In this document: piece after piece, positions 1 to 7,733 of the stretch | Layout of the letters: each line of letters starts with the position of its first letter | How positions within the stretch are numbered: the stretch's first letter is position 1 | Assembly: GCA_963975575.1 (NCBI GenBank) | Contig: CAXBHL010000001.1 | Location: 372,001 to 436,000, forward strand | Direction of reading: 5' to 3' | Length of the DNA: 64,000 nucleotides | Source: UBA6054 sp963975575 | GTDB lineage: Bacteria; Planctomycetota; Phycisphaerae; Phycisphaerales; UBA1924 | Notes under the pieces: generated by a model | Database searches by the model: none | Seen by the model: the letters and a program-made list of their open reading frames with translations, nothing else | What the model was told of the DNA's origin: nothing | Position numbers and translations under genes: made by a program

Positions 1-91
1 TAGCCGTCATTAGGGCGAGCAGCAGGACGACCAGGTCGACCGCCCAGCGACGCGCCGGGCCGACCACCTCAAAGGGCTGGCTGATTGACAT
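1..91 (-). CDS. Partial membrane protein, N-terminus only
   Basis: An open frame runs from an ATG at 91 leftward off the window. It reads about 30 codons: a short polar start (MSISQPFEVVGPARRW) followed by a run of hydrophobic residues (DLVVLLLALMTA) that looks like a first membrane helix. No strong ribosome binding site is visible upstream. It probably belongs to the cargo of the integrated element that ends near 4020. The family cannot be named from so little sequence. Confidence 0.3.
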   Translation of the reverse strand, partial: MSISQPFEVVGPARRWAVDLVVLLLALMTA

Positions 92-227
92 GCAGCGTTC
101 GGTCCGGCTTCTCGGCTTGTGTTCCACAGGTGTACTCCGGTTGATCGTCAACCCGTTCGCTGGAAACGATCGAGCGTGTTGCGGGTTCGAATGATGACGA
201 CACACGCCGGACCGATTCACAAAGATA

Positions 228-256
228 TTGACAGCACGACCGGATCTGATCTAGAA
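228..256 (+). promoter_or_regulatory. Candidate promoter for the 72-aa gene
   Basis: A perfect -35 box TTGACA lies at 228-233. A weak -10-like CTAGAA follows at 251-256 after a 17-base spacer, about 30 bases before the start of the gene at 288. The -10 match is poor, so this is tentative. Confidence 0.35.
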
Positions 257-287
257 AGCCATATTTACAACAACAGATGAGCGTAAG

Positions 288-506
288 ATGAGTACCGATG
301 ACATCGAATTAGAGAAGGCGTGCGACGAGTTGCTCGCCGGACTCCGCACGCACGGCGCGAGCTTTGATGCCAAGGCCTTCGTGAAGCAGATCGAAGACAG
401 GACCCCACCGGAAGAGCGCGAGGATGTCAAGACGCAGCTGCTGGCAGTCTGGGGGGCCTGGTACGTCCAGCAAAACCTTCGGGACATCCTGGGACTGGAC
501 ATATAA
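288..506 (+). CDS. Small helical protein of the integrated element
   Basis: This is a 72-aa charged protein with no signal peptide or membrane segment and no family that I recognise. Its last 30 residues (LLAVWGAWYVQQNLRDILG) closely resemble the 119-aa protein encoded on the other strand at 1227-1586 (LVAAWMAKEVQRDIKEVLG). Both share a preceding acidic stretch and the pattern L-x-A-x-W-x-A-x-x-V-Q-x-x-(I/L)-x-x-(I/V)-L-G. The two are therefore probably paralogues carried by one element. The ribosome binding site is weak (GAGCG). The gene converges on the sigma-like gene ending at 566. Confidence 0.6.
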   Translation: MSTDDIELEKACDELLAGLRTHGASFDAKAFVKQIEDRTPPEEREDVKTQLLAVWGAWYVQQNLRDILGLDI

Positions 507-531
507 AACAAGCGGCCCAGGCTGGGCCGCT
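500..531 (-). terminator. Rho-independent terminator between convergent genes
   Basis: A perfect 9-bp stem with a 3-base loop (AGCGGCCCA-GGC-TGGGCCGCT) lies at 511-531. On the minus strand it is followed by a T-rich run (TTGTTTTAT), so it fits best as the terminator of the minus-strand gene ending at 566. The plus-strand side has no T run. Confidence 0.7.
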
Positions 532-565
532 CGCGCGGGTTCATCGGTTTGGCAACGGCCGGCGC

Positions 566-1306
566 TCAGGCGGTTTCGGCCTGGGTCTCGTCGAAGCGGC
601 TGAACATGGCGGTGCGGAGCTCGCCGTCGGAGGCGAACCGGGATTGGATCATTGCGCGGATTTCTGTCCCCCGGACGCTGGCCCACTCGGCGGTCTCCGC
701 TTTGAGCCGCTTTTTCAGTCGCTCCGGATTGGTGGCGTAGCCGTTCGGATCGCGGAAGCCCTTGGAGAGGTCGGCTTTCATCCGCCGCGATTCATCCTCG
801 AAGATGCGAGCGTTGGTCTTGCGTGCGATGCACTTTGCGTAGAGCATCGACCCCGGTGCGTGCAGGGCGATGCAGTCGAGCACGACTTCATCCAGAAGGA
901 ACGAAATGTTTTGCTTCGCCGGCAGCGCGGTGTTGGGCGAAAGCGGCCCGGGTTTTCGGCTCGGGTGCAGGCTACGGAGCATGGCAGCGTACTCCGCGCG
1001 GCCCTGGGGGGTGTCCTCGATCACGCCTGCGGCGATGGCCTCGGCGGTGAGCTTGGCGAGCCGCTTTGCGTTGATCCGCCGGTCACGCGTCGAGTCAACG
1101 GCCCCGTTGGAGCAGCTCTTCCGGACATATGGTGGCGAAATATACTTCGGTGACACGGGCTCGTCGCCGGGATGTTTGGAAATGATTTTGAAGGCTACAT
1201 CGGAGGCAACGTCTTCTGCGTCGTACTCATTGACGATTTGCTTCGCGGAATCCGCCCCCTGTCTGTGGCAGGTTTCGTAAACGCGTACTTGGTCTTCGGG
1301 TGTCAT
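566..1306 (-). CDS. Sigma-70-family-like protein (region 2 only recognisable)
   Basis: The product is 246 aa. The N-terminal part resembles region 2 of ECF sigma factors: a helix with YDAEDVASDVAFKII, like the family's 'DAEDLVQETFLR', then YVRKSCSNGAVDSTRDRR, like the helix that contacts the -10 element. The C-terminal half is basic and shows no clear region 4 helix-turn-helix, so activity as a real sigma factor is uncertain. I chose the ATG at 1306 because GGAG lies 7 bases upstream; ATGs at 1318 and 1354 are in frame. It overlaps the end of the 119-aa gene by 80 bases, so the two are probably co-transcribed. The function is inferred from weak motif resemblance only. Confidence 0.5.
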   Translation of the reverse strand: MTPEDQVRVYETCHRQGADSAKQIVNEYDAEDVASDVAFKIISKHPGDEPVSPKYISPPYVRKSCSNGAVDSTRDRRINAKRLAKLTAEAIAAGVIEDTPQGRAEYAAMLRSLHPSRKPGPLSPNTALPAKQNISFLLDEVVLDCIALHAPGSMLYAKCIARKTNARIFEDESRRMKADLSKGFRDPNGYATNPERLKKRLKAETAEWASVRGTEIRAMIQSRFASDGELRTAMFSRFDETQAETA

Positions 1307-1586
1307 TGGAAACTCCATCGGTTGCGGGGTGTGGTGTGCCGGGTTCCTCAACAAGATGTCCTAGAACTTCCTTTATGTCTCGCTGCACCTCCTTCGCCAT
1401 CCAAGCGGCGACCAGTCTCTTCCTGAGATCGATGAGCTCTTCCGTGCTGTAATTAGCAGAGATTTCATCCATGATGTCGACGACCCGCCGTGGGTGTTCC
1501 GTGCCGAGCGAGAGTTCGAAGCTGATAACGATCTCGTCTGCACTCCGCGGTGCGAAGGACTGAATTGTGTTTGATCTTGAGTTCAT
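1227..1586 (-). CDS. 119-aa helical protein, paralogue of the 72-aa protein
   Basis: The ATG at 1586 is preceded by a purine-rich AAAGAAAGTGG. The frame stays open further upstream to 1850, but that stretch has unlike composition and is probably not coding. The middle of the protein is acidic and predicted helical (VVDIMDEISANYSTEELIDL), followed by LVAAWMAKEVQRDIKEVLG, shared with the protein at 288-506. The C-terminal 35 residues are Pro, Arg and Thr rich and overlap the start of the downstream sigma-like gene. The pairing suggests a joint role, for example as an anti-sigma factor or modulator, but nothing in the sequence proves that. Confidence 0.5.
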   Translation of the reverse strand: MNSRSNTIQSFAPRSADEIVISFELSLGTEHPRRVVDIMDEISANYSTEELIDLRKRLVAAWMAKEVQRDIKEVLGHLVEEPGTPHPATDGVSNDTRRPSTRLRNLPQTGGGFREANRQ

Positions 1587-2178
1587 GAGATGTACCACTT
1601 TCTTTAGATACTTGTCAACGTGTAGATTCGGACGCTCCGTTGCTTGATGGATTCGGAGAACGAACCGATTGATTCGTCGACTCCATAAAAATAGTTCGTC
1701 AAGTTTCGTGCATCCAAAACGTGTTTCTGCGATATGTTTCTCCTGTTCAAAGTGTGTGGTGGGCGGCATGCTTCCCCGCGGCCCACGGGTTGTGAATGCG
1801 GGCGCAACGGCCGCATCCCCCGGCCTGATTGTCCAACAGTCGATCTTCATTCGTGAAGCTCCCTTGACGGGTCACAACGACCTCGTTCACCTGTTGACGG
1901 CACGCGAGCCGCCCATTTGGTCCTCAAAAAAAAGTTTTTTGTACGACGCCCGCTGAAGACAAACGGGCGATGCGGCGACTACCGGCGGCCGTGAAGGCAC
2001 CGAACACATTTCGGCGGCAGAGTTGGACTGGTTCCATGAGGTGTCTCGGTTTCGTGTTCGGGGCCGGCTGTGCCGTTGGGTGGCTAAGGCCGCCAGCACG
2101 CGTCGTCGACGTCCGATGGTGATCTGGAGGCAACTGAGTTCCCACAGGCCGACTGTCCGCCTGGATTGGGGGGAAGCC
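1587..2178. other. Non-coding stretch inside the integrated element
   Basis: About 590 bases without a convincing gene. The part from 1590 to 1760 is clearly more AT-rich than its surroundings. An A8/T6 run with partial self-complementarity sits at about 1925-1942. The region probably holds promoters for the divergently placed genes on either side. Open frames here have random-looking codon use. Confidence 0.4.
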
Positions 2179-2484
2179 ATGCGAAGCGCGAACGCCTCGA
2201 AGAGGTTGGGCCACACGACGCGACCGGGGCCACAGATCAGCACCGGGACGGACAAGTTGCCGTCGGGCGCCGTTTCGACGGTCGCCGACGCGATCATGGA
2301 GCTCGCCGCGGCCCTGGAGGTCCAGGAAGCCCGCATCAAGCAGGTGCTCCTGGAGGCCGCCGAGGCCGGGGACCTCCCCCTCGTGCGGAGCATCCTCGCC
2401 GCGTGGGTCGATGGGCCCGTATCTCGCGTGTTCGGGCAACTCGATCAGGAGTCACGCGTACAGGATCCCGGCGAAGGGAGGTAG
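2179..2484 (+). CDS. 101-aa protein immediately upstream of the recombinase
   Basis: The ATG at 2179 follows a strong GGGGGGAA ribosome binding site. The stop at 2484 is 3 bases before the recombinase start, so the two are almost certainly translated from one mRNA. The C-terminal half is predicted to be two helices (IMELAAALEVQEARIKQVLL and LPLVRSILAAWVDGPVSRVFG). The L-x-A-x-W pattern faintly recalls the two small proteins at 288 and 1227. I recognise no family. Its position suggests an accessory factor of the recombinase, perhaps a directionality or control protein, but that is inferred from position alone. Confidence 0.55.
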   Translation: MRSANASKRLGHTTRPGPQISTGTDKLPSGAVSTVADAIMELAAALEVQEARIKQVLLEAAEAGDLPLVRSILAAWVDGPVSRVFGQLDQESRVQDPGEGR

Positions 2485-2487
2485 CCG

Positions 2488-4044
2488 ATGCGGGTTGTGG
2501 CGATGTTCCGGGTATCGACAGAGAAGCAGGCCAACGAGGGGGCCTCGCTCGACGCCCAGGAGCACGGGTACCGCGGGCTGGCCGACCGGCACGGATGGGA
2601 CACGGTGGCGGTCTTCCGCGGCTGCGAATCGGCCACCCAGGCTTCACGCGAGCGGGCCGTGCTCCAGCAGGTCCTCGCCTGCGTCCGCGAGCGTCGGCCC
2701 GAGGCCATCTATGTGCACGAGCAGTCCCGCCTGACCCGCGGGGACGAGCTGGAGGTCGCTGCCCTGCTCCGAGAGCTGCGCGAGCAGGAGATCAAGATCA
2801 TCATCGGGGGGGTGGTGCGGGACCTGTCCAGCCTCGACGAGCGGTTCATGGTCGGCATCCAGAGCCTGGTAGACCGCGCCGAAGCCGAGCGGATCAAGGA
2901 ACGCCACCTGCGGGGCAAGCGGGCCAAGGCCCGCCGCGGCCTCAAGAACTCCGGTCCCACTCCCTTCGGGTACCGCAACCCCCCGCCTGGCCACCCGGAC
3001 CGCGGACAGTTGCAGATCGTCGAGGACGAGGCGGTCATCGTCCGGCGTGTCTTCGCGATGGCGGCCGACGGCGACGCCGTGCGGGCCATCGCCGCCCGCC
3101 TCAACGCCGAGGGCGTCCCCTCCCCCCGCGGCAAGCACTGGGGCAAGAGTTCCATTGCTCGCATGCTGGCCAATCCCGCTTATAGAGGATGCCACGTGAC
3201 CGGCGGTTGGGTCGCCGAGCCGGGATCGCGGACGTTCCGCTTCGATCAGAACCAGCCGGGGGCGATCGTGGTCGAGGGTTCCCATCAGCCGATCGTATCG
3301 CCAGCCGCTTGGGAGGCCGCCCAGCCGACTCGGCCCGCACCGCCCACGCCGAGGCCACGCCTGCTCTCCGGGCTGATGACCATGAACGGGCACCCCGCAA
3401 CGGGGGATTCCTTGCGGCGGCGGTCCTTCTACCGACCGCCACGCGGGGCGCGCGGCGGGCCGTGGATCCCCGTTGAGGCGGCCGATTCAGTGGTCTGGAG
3501 GGCGTTTGTGCAGGCGATTAGCGAGCCCAGCTTCTTGGAGCGGGTCGTCGCCGAGGTCCGCGTCCGCCAAGAGGAGCAAATCGGGCACAAAGAAGGTCCG
3601 AGCCTGACCGCCCGGATCGAGAAGCTGGAGGCCCGTCTGGCCCGGTTGGTGGACATGCGGGCCGACGGGGACATCACCGGGGAGGAGTTTCGTCAGCGGT
3701 CCTCGGATGCACGAGAACAGGCGCGTGCTGCGCGGCAGCGGCTGGCCGTGGTCGAGCAGTTGGAGGCCCGAGGCGACGGCCAGTGGGTCCGCAAGGCCTT
3801 CGCGGCCGTCCGGCTGCTGGTGGTAGCAGAGCGCGCCCTTTCGTCCGAGGAGCGGCGGCGGGTGCTGCACCGCACGGTCCGGCATGTGTCGGTGAAGGCC
3901 CGACGGATTCCGGTGGCGCAGGCCAAGGACGAGCAAGGCCGGTACGGCAAAGTAAGCCGGAGCCCCTGGCTGATCGAATCCGTGACGTTTGATCTGGCGC
4001 TCGGGTCTCCCCGCGGTGACGGGGACTTGGACACATCTTGCTGA
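2488..4044 (+). CDS. Large serine recombinase
   Basis: This 518-aa site-specific recombinase would integrate or excise the element. The N-terminal resolvase-type catalytic domain (about 1-145) carries FRVSTEKQ with nucleophile Ser10, and EQSRLTRGDE with catalytic arginines. A recombinase domain follows (about 155-240, GPTPFGYRNPP and NAEGVPSPRGKHW). Where a zinc ribbon is expected (about 290-345) the frame has LLSGLMTMNGHP with no cysteines, so the metal site is missing. A coiled coil (about 370-430, IEKLEARLARL) and a C-terminal tail complete the protein. The ribosome binding site is GGGAGG. The last few codons run into yifB sequence, so the stop codon is probably supplied by the target gene. 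Confidence 0.9.
   Translation: MRVVAMFRVSTEKQANEGASLDAQEHGYRGLADRHGWDTVAVFRGCESATQASRERAVLQQVLACVRERRPEAIYVHEQSRLTRGDELEVAALLRELREQEIKIIIGGVVRDLSSLDERFMVGIQSLVDRAEAERIKERHLRGKRAKARRGLKNSGPTPFGYRNPPPGHPDRGQLQIVEDEAVIVRRVFAMAADGDAVRAIAARLNAEGVPSPRGKHWGKSSIARMLANPAYRGCHVTGGWVAEPGSRTFRFDQNQPGAIVVEGSHQPIVSPAAWEAAQPTRPAPPTPRPRLLSGLMTMNGHPATGDSLRRRSFYRPPRGARGGPWIPVEAADSVVWRAFVQAISEPSFLERVVAEVRVRQEEQIGHKEGPSLTARIEKLEARLARLVDMRADGDITGEEFRQRSSDAREQARAARQRLAVVEQLEARGDGQWVRKAFAAVRLLVVAERALSSEERRRVLHRTVRHVSVKARRIPVAQAKDEQGRYGKVSRSPWLIESVTFDLALGSPRGDGDLDTSC
4008..4040 (+). other. Probable attachment site (attR) at the element-yifB junction
   Basis: An in-frame TGA at 4017-4019 closes the yifB frame upstream. 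From 4020 the frame reads RGLGHILLMLGPAGSGKT (4020-4073), matching the segment around the Walker A loop of the YifB family. The crossover therefore lies within about 30 bases of 4020. The core dinucleotide cannot be identified without the other junction. Confidence 0.5.
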
Positions 4045-4895
4045 TGCTCGGCCCGGCGGGGTCGGGCAAGACGATGATGGCCAAGGCGTTGCCGGGCATC
4101 CTGCCTCCGTTGACGCCCGAGGAGGCGGTGGAGGTCACACGGATCTACTCGGCCGCGGGGCGGATGGCGCACGGACAGGGGCTGGTGACGACGCGACCGG
4201 TGCGCACGCCGCACCACACGGCCAGTTCCGCGGCGGTGGTGGGGGGCGGGATCGTGCCGCGGGCGGGGGAGATCTCGCTGGCGCACCAGGGCGTGCTGTT
4301 TCTGGACGAGCTGGCCGAGTTCCCGCGAACGGTGCTGGAGACGCTGCGTCAGCCTTTGGAGGATCACGTGGTGACGATCGCCCGCTCGCACGCGACGGTG
4401 CGGTTCCCGGCGTCGTTCATGCTCATCGCGGCGATGAACCCCACGCCCAAGGGCGACATCGCGCCGGGCGAGGTGGGCCGGCGCGATATGGAGCGGTACC
4501 TCTCGCGGATCAGCGGCCCGCTGCTGGACCGGATCGACATCCACGTGGAGGCGCCGGCGGTGCCGTTCTCGGAGCTTGGCAGCAAGAAGCCCGGCACGAG
4601 CACGGCCGAGCTGCGTGAGCGGGTGCTCGCGGCCCAGGCCCGGGCCCACCGGCGCCAGGGCACCACGCCCAACGCCCGGCTGCGGGGCAAGGAGCTGGAC
4701 AAACTCGTCGAACTCATGCCCGCCGCCCGCACGCTGCTAGAGCAGGCGCTCACGCAGTTGGGGCTGAGCGCGCGGGCCTATGACAAGGTGCGCCGCACCG
4801 CGCGGACCATCGCCGACGTCGAGGCCAGCGACGAGGTCAGGCCCGAGCACATCGCCGAGGCGGTGCAGTACCGGCTGCTGGACCGGAAGATCTGA
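4020..4895 (+). pseudogene. yifB: YifB/ComM-family Mg-chelatase-like ATPase, 5' part missing
   Basis: The remnant starts at the strand before Walker A (GPAGSGKTMMAKALPGILP) and keeps the AAA+ core, with Walker B FLDELAEFPRTVLE and the IAAMNPTPKGD sensor segment. It also keeps the C-terminal Mg-chelatase domain (LSARAYDKVRRTARTIAD...IAEAVQYRLLDRKI), ending where the family ends. About 200 residues of the N-terminal ChlI-type domain are absent, against a usual total near 500. A TTG at 4038 could start a 285-aa product, but without the N-terminal domain it is unlikely to work normally. ComM helicase promotes branch migration during natural transformation, so loss may affect DNA uptake. The gene is interrupted by the serine-recombinase element. 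Confidence 0.85.
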
Positions 4896-4912
4896 GTCGG
4901 AGGTTCTCGCGC

Positions 4913-5374
4913 ATGAACGAGGCCGAGCGGCTGGCGGGGTATCTGAAGGGGCGGGACGCGCCGTGCCCGGGGTGTGGGTACAACCTGCGCGATCTGCGAT
5001 CGGACGCGTGCCCTGAGTGCAACGAGGCGTTGACGGTCAGCAAAATCCGGTATCACGGGCCGCGGGCGTCGCTGGCGAGTTTCTTCTTCGGGGCCGCGGG
5101 AATCGTCGCGGGGATGGCCACGATGCTGGCGGTCTGGCCGCGGGTGATGACGATGGAGGCGTTCAAGCGGGGCAGACCGCCTTCGATGGACGACCTGCGG
5201 CTGATCGTGATGGTCGCCAGCACGCTGGGTCTGGTGGTGCTCGCGGCCAAGTGGATCGACTGGTCGGACGAGATGACGAAGCGGCCCGCACGGTTCCGCT
5301 GGGGCTGGGCGGCGGCGTGCTTTGGATCGGTGCCGGTGGTGTGGCTGGTGGGGCGGCTTGTCGGGCGGTGGTGA
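4913..5374 (+). CDS. Zinc-ribbon membrane protein
   Basis: This is a 153-aa protein. An N-terminal zinc ribbon has two CxxC knuckles (CPGCGYNLRDL at about 18 and CPECNEAL at about 33). Three hydrophobic segments follow (about 51-70, 93-110 and 129-148), which look like membrane helices. The 'CPGCGYNLRDLRSDACPECNEAL' type of ribbon is common in small planctomycete membrane proteins of unknown role; related ones occur here at 19173, 24096 and 55428. It starts 17 bases after yifB and may once have shared its transcript. The function is unknown. Confidence 0.7.
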   Translation: MNEAERLAGYLKGRDAPCPGCGYNLRDLRSDACPECNEALTVSKIRYHGPRASLASFFFGAAGIVAGMATMLAVWPRVMTMEAFKRGRPPSMDDLRLIVMVASTLGLVVLAAKWIDWSDEMTKRPARFRWGWAAACFGSVPVVWLVGRLVGRW

Positions 5375-5497
5375 CCGCGGCGGCTTGGGGTTGTGTCCCT
5401 AATCGCACCGGATTGCGTGTGGCCGCGCGGATGATCGGCCTGCGGGCGAATCGGGTTCGGGCTAGGCTGGGAACCCGTCACCGAAGGAGTCCTCCCG

Positions 5498-7537
5498 ATG
5501 ATCAACCGGTTCGTGCGCTCGTTTTCGTTTCTCGCTTTCGTGGGTCTGCTCTGGCAATCCGGCTGCGCGGCCGTGTCCGATGCCGTGGACGGGTCGGGCG
5601 CGCCCCCGCTCATGTCGGACGGGGCTCCGGCGGCCGGGGCGGTCGAGGCCGAGTTCCGGCGCACCGGCCTGCAGCCGACGGGCAGCATCTTTGCGCCGCT
5701 CGATCTGCCCACGCCGGGCGACACGCGACTGGGCTCGGGGGCGCCCGGGCCGGGGTACTGGCAGCAGCGGGCCGACTACGAGATCGACACGCGTCTGGAG
5801 CCCGAGTCCGAGACGCTGACGACGTCGGTGCGGGTGACGTACCACAACAACTCGCCGCACACGCTGGACTACGTGTGGATGCAGCTCGAGCAGAATCTCT
5901 TCCGCACCGACTCGACGGGCACGCTGCAGCGCTCGCCGGGATCGGTGATGAAGGTCCTCGAGGACGAGTTCGACGGCGGGTACGCGATCACCAACCTGCG
6001 CACCGCGTCGGGCAAGGCGATGGCGCTGACCGAGTACGACACCTTGGGGCGGTTCGACCCGCCCGAGCCGATCGGGCCGGGCGAGACGTTCGGGTTCGCC
6101 TTTGACTACACATTCACCGTGCCGCCGCACCTGCGCCGGATGGGCTCGGAGACGGTCGGTCGCGGCAAGATCTTTGAGCTGGCCCAGTGGTTCCCGCACG
6201 TGTGCAACTACGACGACGTGAGCGGCTGGAACACGCTGCCGTACCTGGGCAGCGGCGAGTTCTACACCAACTTCGGCTCGTACCGGCTGAGCATCACCGT
6301 CCCGGCGGGCTATCTCGTCAGCGCGACCGGCACGCTGCAGAACCCCGCCGAGGTGCTCACCGACACCCAGCGGGCGCGCCTGGCCGAGGCCATGGAATCC
6401 GACGAGCCCGTGCGGATCGTCACGCCCGACGAGGTGGGCAGCGCGATGAACCGCCCGGCGCAGGACGGCGAACTGACCTGGAAGTTCGCGGCCGAGGACG
6501 TGCGGACCGTCGCGTGGGCCGCGTCGGAGGCGTTCATCTGGGACGCCGCGGTCGCGCGTGTGACCGACGCGGACGGAACGGAGCGCAAGGTTTTGTGCCA
6601 GTCGTTCTACCCGCACGAGGCCGAGGCGTGGGACCCCGACCACCCGTTGAAGGGCTCGACGCGGTCGATCAAGCACGCGATCGAGTTCTACTCGGACTTC
6701 TGGCGCCCGTACCCCTACCCGGTGATGAGCAACATCAACGGGCCCGAGGGCGGCATGGAGTACCCGATGATCATCTTCTGCGGGGCACGCATGAACGGGC
6801 CGGGCATGTTCAGCGTGACCGATCACGAGGTGGGGCACAACTGGTTCCCGATGGTGGTCAACACCGACGAGCGCCGGCACATGTGGTTCGACGAGGGGTT
6901 CAACAGCTTCGGCGGGATCTACTCCAAGGCCGCGTGGCACGGCGAGGCGCCGGACATCTCGCGGAACATCGGGCAGACGCTGGACATCCAGCTCTCGGAG
7001 AACCCGCAGCCGATCATCACCAACCCGGACAAGCAGTGGCCGCGTTGGGTGGGCGGGCTGAACTACCGCAAGACGGCGCTGGGCCTGTTCATCCTGCGTG
7101 AGAAGATCCTCGGGCCGGACCGGTTCGACACCGCGTTCCGCGCGTACATCAACCGTTGGGCGTTCAAGCACCCGCAGCCGGCCGATTTCTTCCGCACGAT
7201 GGAGGACGCGGCGGGGGCGGACCTTTCGTGGTTCTGGCGGGGGTGGTTCTATGAGGCGGCCGCGCTGGACCAGGCGGTCTCGGGCGTGTTCCACGGTGAT
7301 AACGGCGCGGTCATCGTGCTCGACAACCGCGGGCGGATGGTGATGCCGGTCTACCTGAGCCTGACCTACACCGACGGCTCGACCGAGGACATCACGCTGC
7401 CGGTGGAGGTCTGGTCCACCACCGACCGTTGGCGGGCGCCGATCCGCACGGGCGGGCGCACCATCGCCCGCGTCGAGATCGACGCCGACGGCGTGCTGCC
7501 GGACACCGACCGCGACAACAACGTGTGGGAGCGGTAA
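5498..7537 (+). CDS. M1-family zinc metallopeptidase, exported
   Basis: The 679-aa protein carries the gluzincin signature HEVGH (about 443-447) with the third zinc ligand Glu 19 residues on (MWFDEGFNSF). The exopeptidase loop reads GGMEYP (about 418), where classic aminopeptidases have GxMEN, so Tyr replaces Asn. A hydrophobic N-terminus ends in QSGCAAV, which suggests export and possibly lipid attachment at Cys24, though the lipobox lacks Leu at -3. The start is supported by AAGGAG about 9 bases upstream. The likely role is hydrolysis of peptides outside the cytoplasmic membrane. The gene stands alone and is followed by a strong terminator within an inverted repeat. Confidence 0.85.
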   Translation: MINRFVRSFSFLAFVGLLWQSGCAAVSDAVDGSGAPPLMSDGAPAAGAVEAEFRRTGLQPTGSIFAPLDLPTPGDTRLGSGAPGPGYWQQRADYEIDTRLEPESETLTTSVRVTYHNNSPHTLDYVWMQLEQNLFRTDSTGTLQRSPGSVMKVLEDEFDGGYAITNLRTASGKAMALTEYDTLGRFDPPEPIGPGETFGFAFDYTFTVPPHLRRMGSETVGRGKIFELAQWFPHVCNYDDVSGWNTLPYLGSGEFYTNFGSYRLSITVPAGYLVSATGTLQNPAEVLTDTQRARLAEAMESDEPVRIVTPDEVGSAMNRPAQDGELTWKFAAEDVRTVAWAASEAFIWDAAVARVTDADGTERKVLCQSFYPHEAEAWDPDHPLKGSTRSIKHAIEFYSDFWRPYPYPVMSNINGPEGGMEYPMIIFCGARMNGPGMFSVTDHEVGHNWFPMVVNTDERRHMWFDEGFNSFGGIYSKAAWHGEAPDISRNIGQTLDIQLSENPQPIITNPDKQWPRWVGGLNYRKTALGLFILREKILGPDRFDTAFRAYINRWAFKHPQPADFFRTMEDAAGADLSWFWRGWFYEAAALDQAVSGVFHGDNGAVIVLDNRGRMVMPVYLSLTYTDGSTEDITLPVEVWSTTDRWRAPIRTGGRTIARVEIDADGVLPDTDRDNNVWER

Positions 7538-7557
7538 GGGCGCTCGCGTTCCGAAAG

Positions 7558-7707
7558 AAGAGGTTTGAACGCGAAGACCGCGAAGGATGCGAAGCGATCC
7601 GGGCCGATCTTAAACGCCACGCTCCGGAGCCGGGTTCCGGAGCGTGGCGTTTACGAAGAACCAGAAACGCTTCGCGCTGCTTCGCGGTCTTCGCGTTCAA
7701 GCCTCTT
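7558..7707. repeat. Long inverted repeat with a central terminator hairpin (copy 1)
   Basis: Arms of about 39-40 bases at 7558-7596 and 7668-7707 match as an inverted repeat with only a few mismatches (consensus includes TTGAACGCGAAGACCGCGAA). Between them is a perfect 17-bp hairpin (7612-7628 with 7636-7652). It lies between two convergent genes and can act as a bidirectional terminator. The same arm sequence recurs at 40069-40227, so this is a dispersed repeat family. Confidence 0.85.
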
Positions 7708-7733
7708 CAACCCGCTTGCCGCGCCCGGGGGAC

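Larger units (their letters stand above)
1..4020 (+). mobile_element. Right-hand part of an integrative element inserted in yifB
   Basis: The recombinase gene abuts the interrupted yifB remnant, as expected when an integrase gene sits next to its attachment site. Everything left of about 4020 (sigma-like gene, small paralogues, 101-aa protein, recombinase) is unlike the housekeeping genes to the right and includes a lower-GC stretch. The left end, with the 5' part of yifB, must lie outside the window. The boundary is placed by where yifB-like coding starts, not by a seen repeat. Confidence 0.65.

Noticed and set aside
1604..1850. Upstream extension of the 119-aa gene to 1850
   Set aside because: The extension has unlike composition and no start signal; the ATG at 1586 is preceded by a purine-rich stretch.
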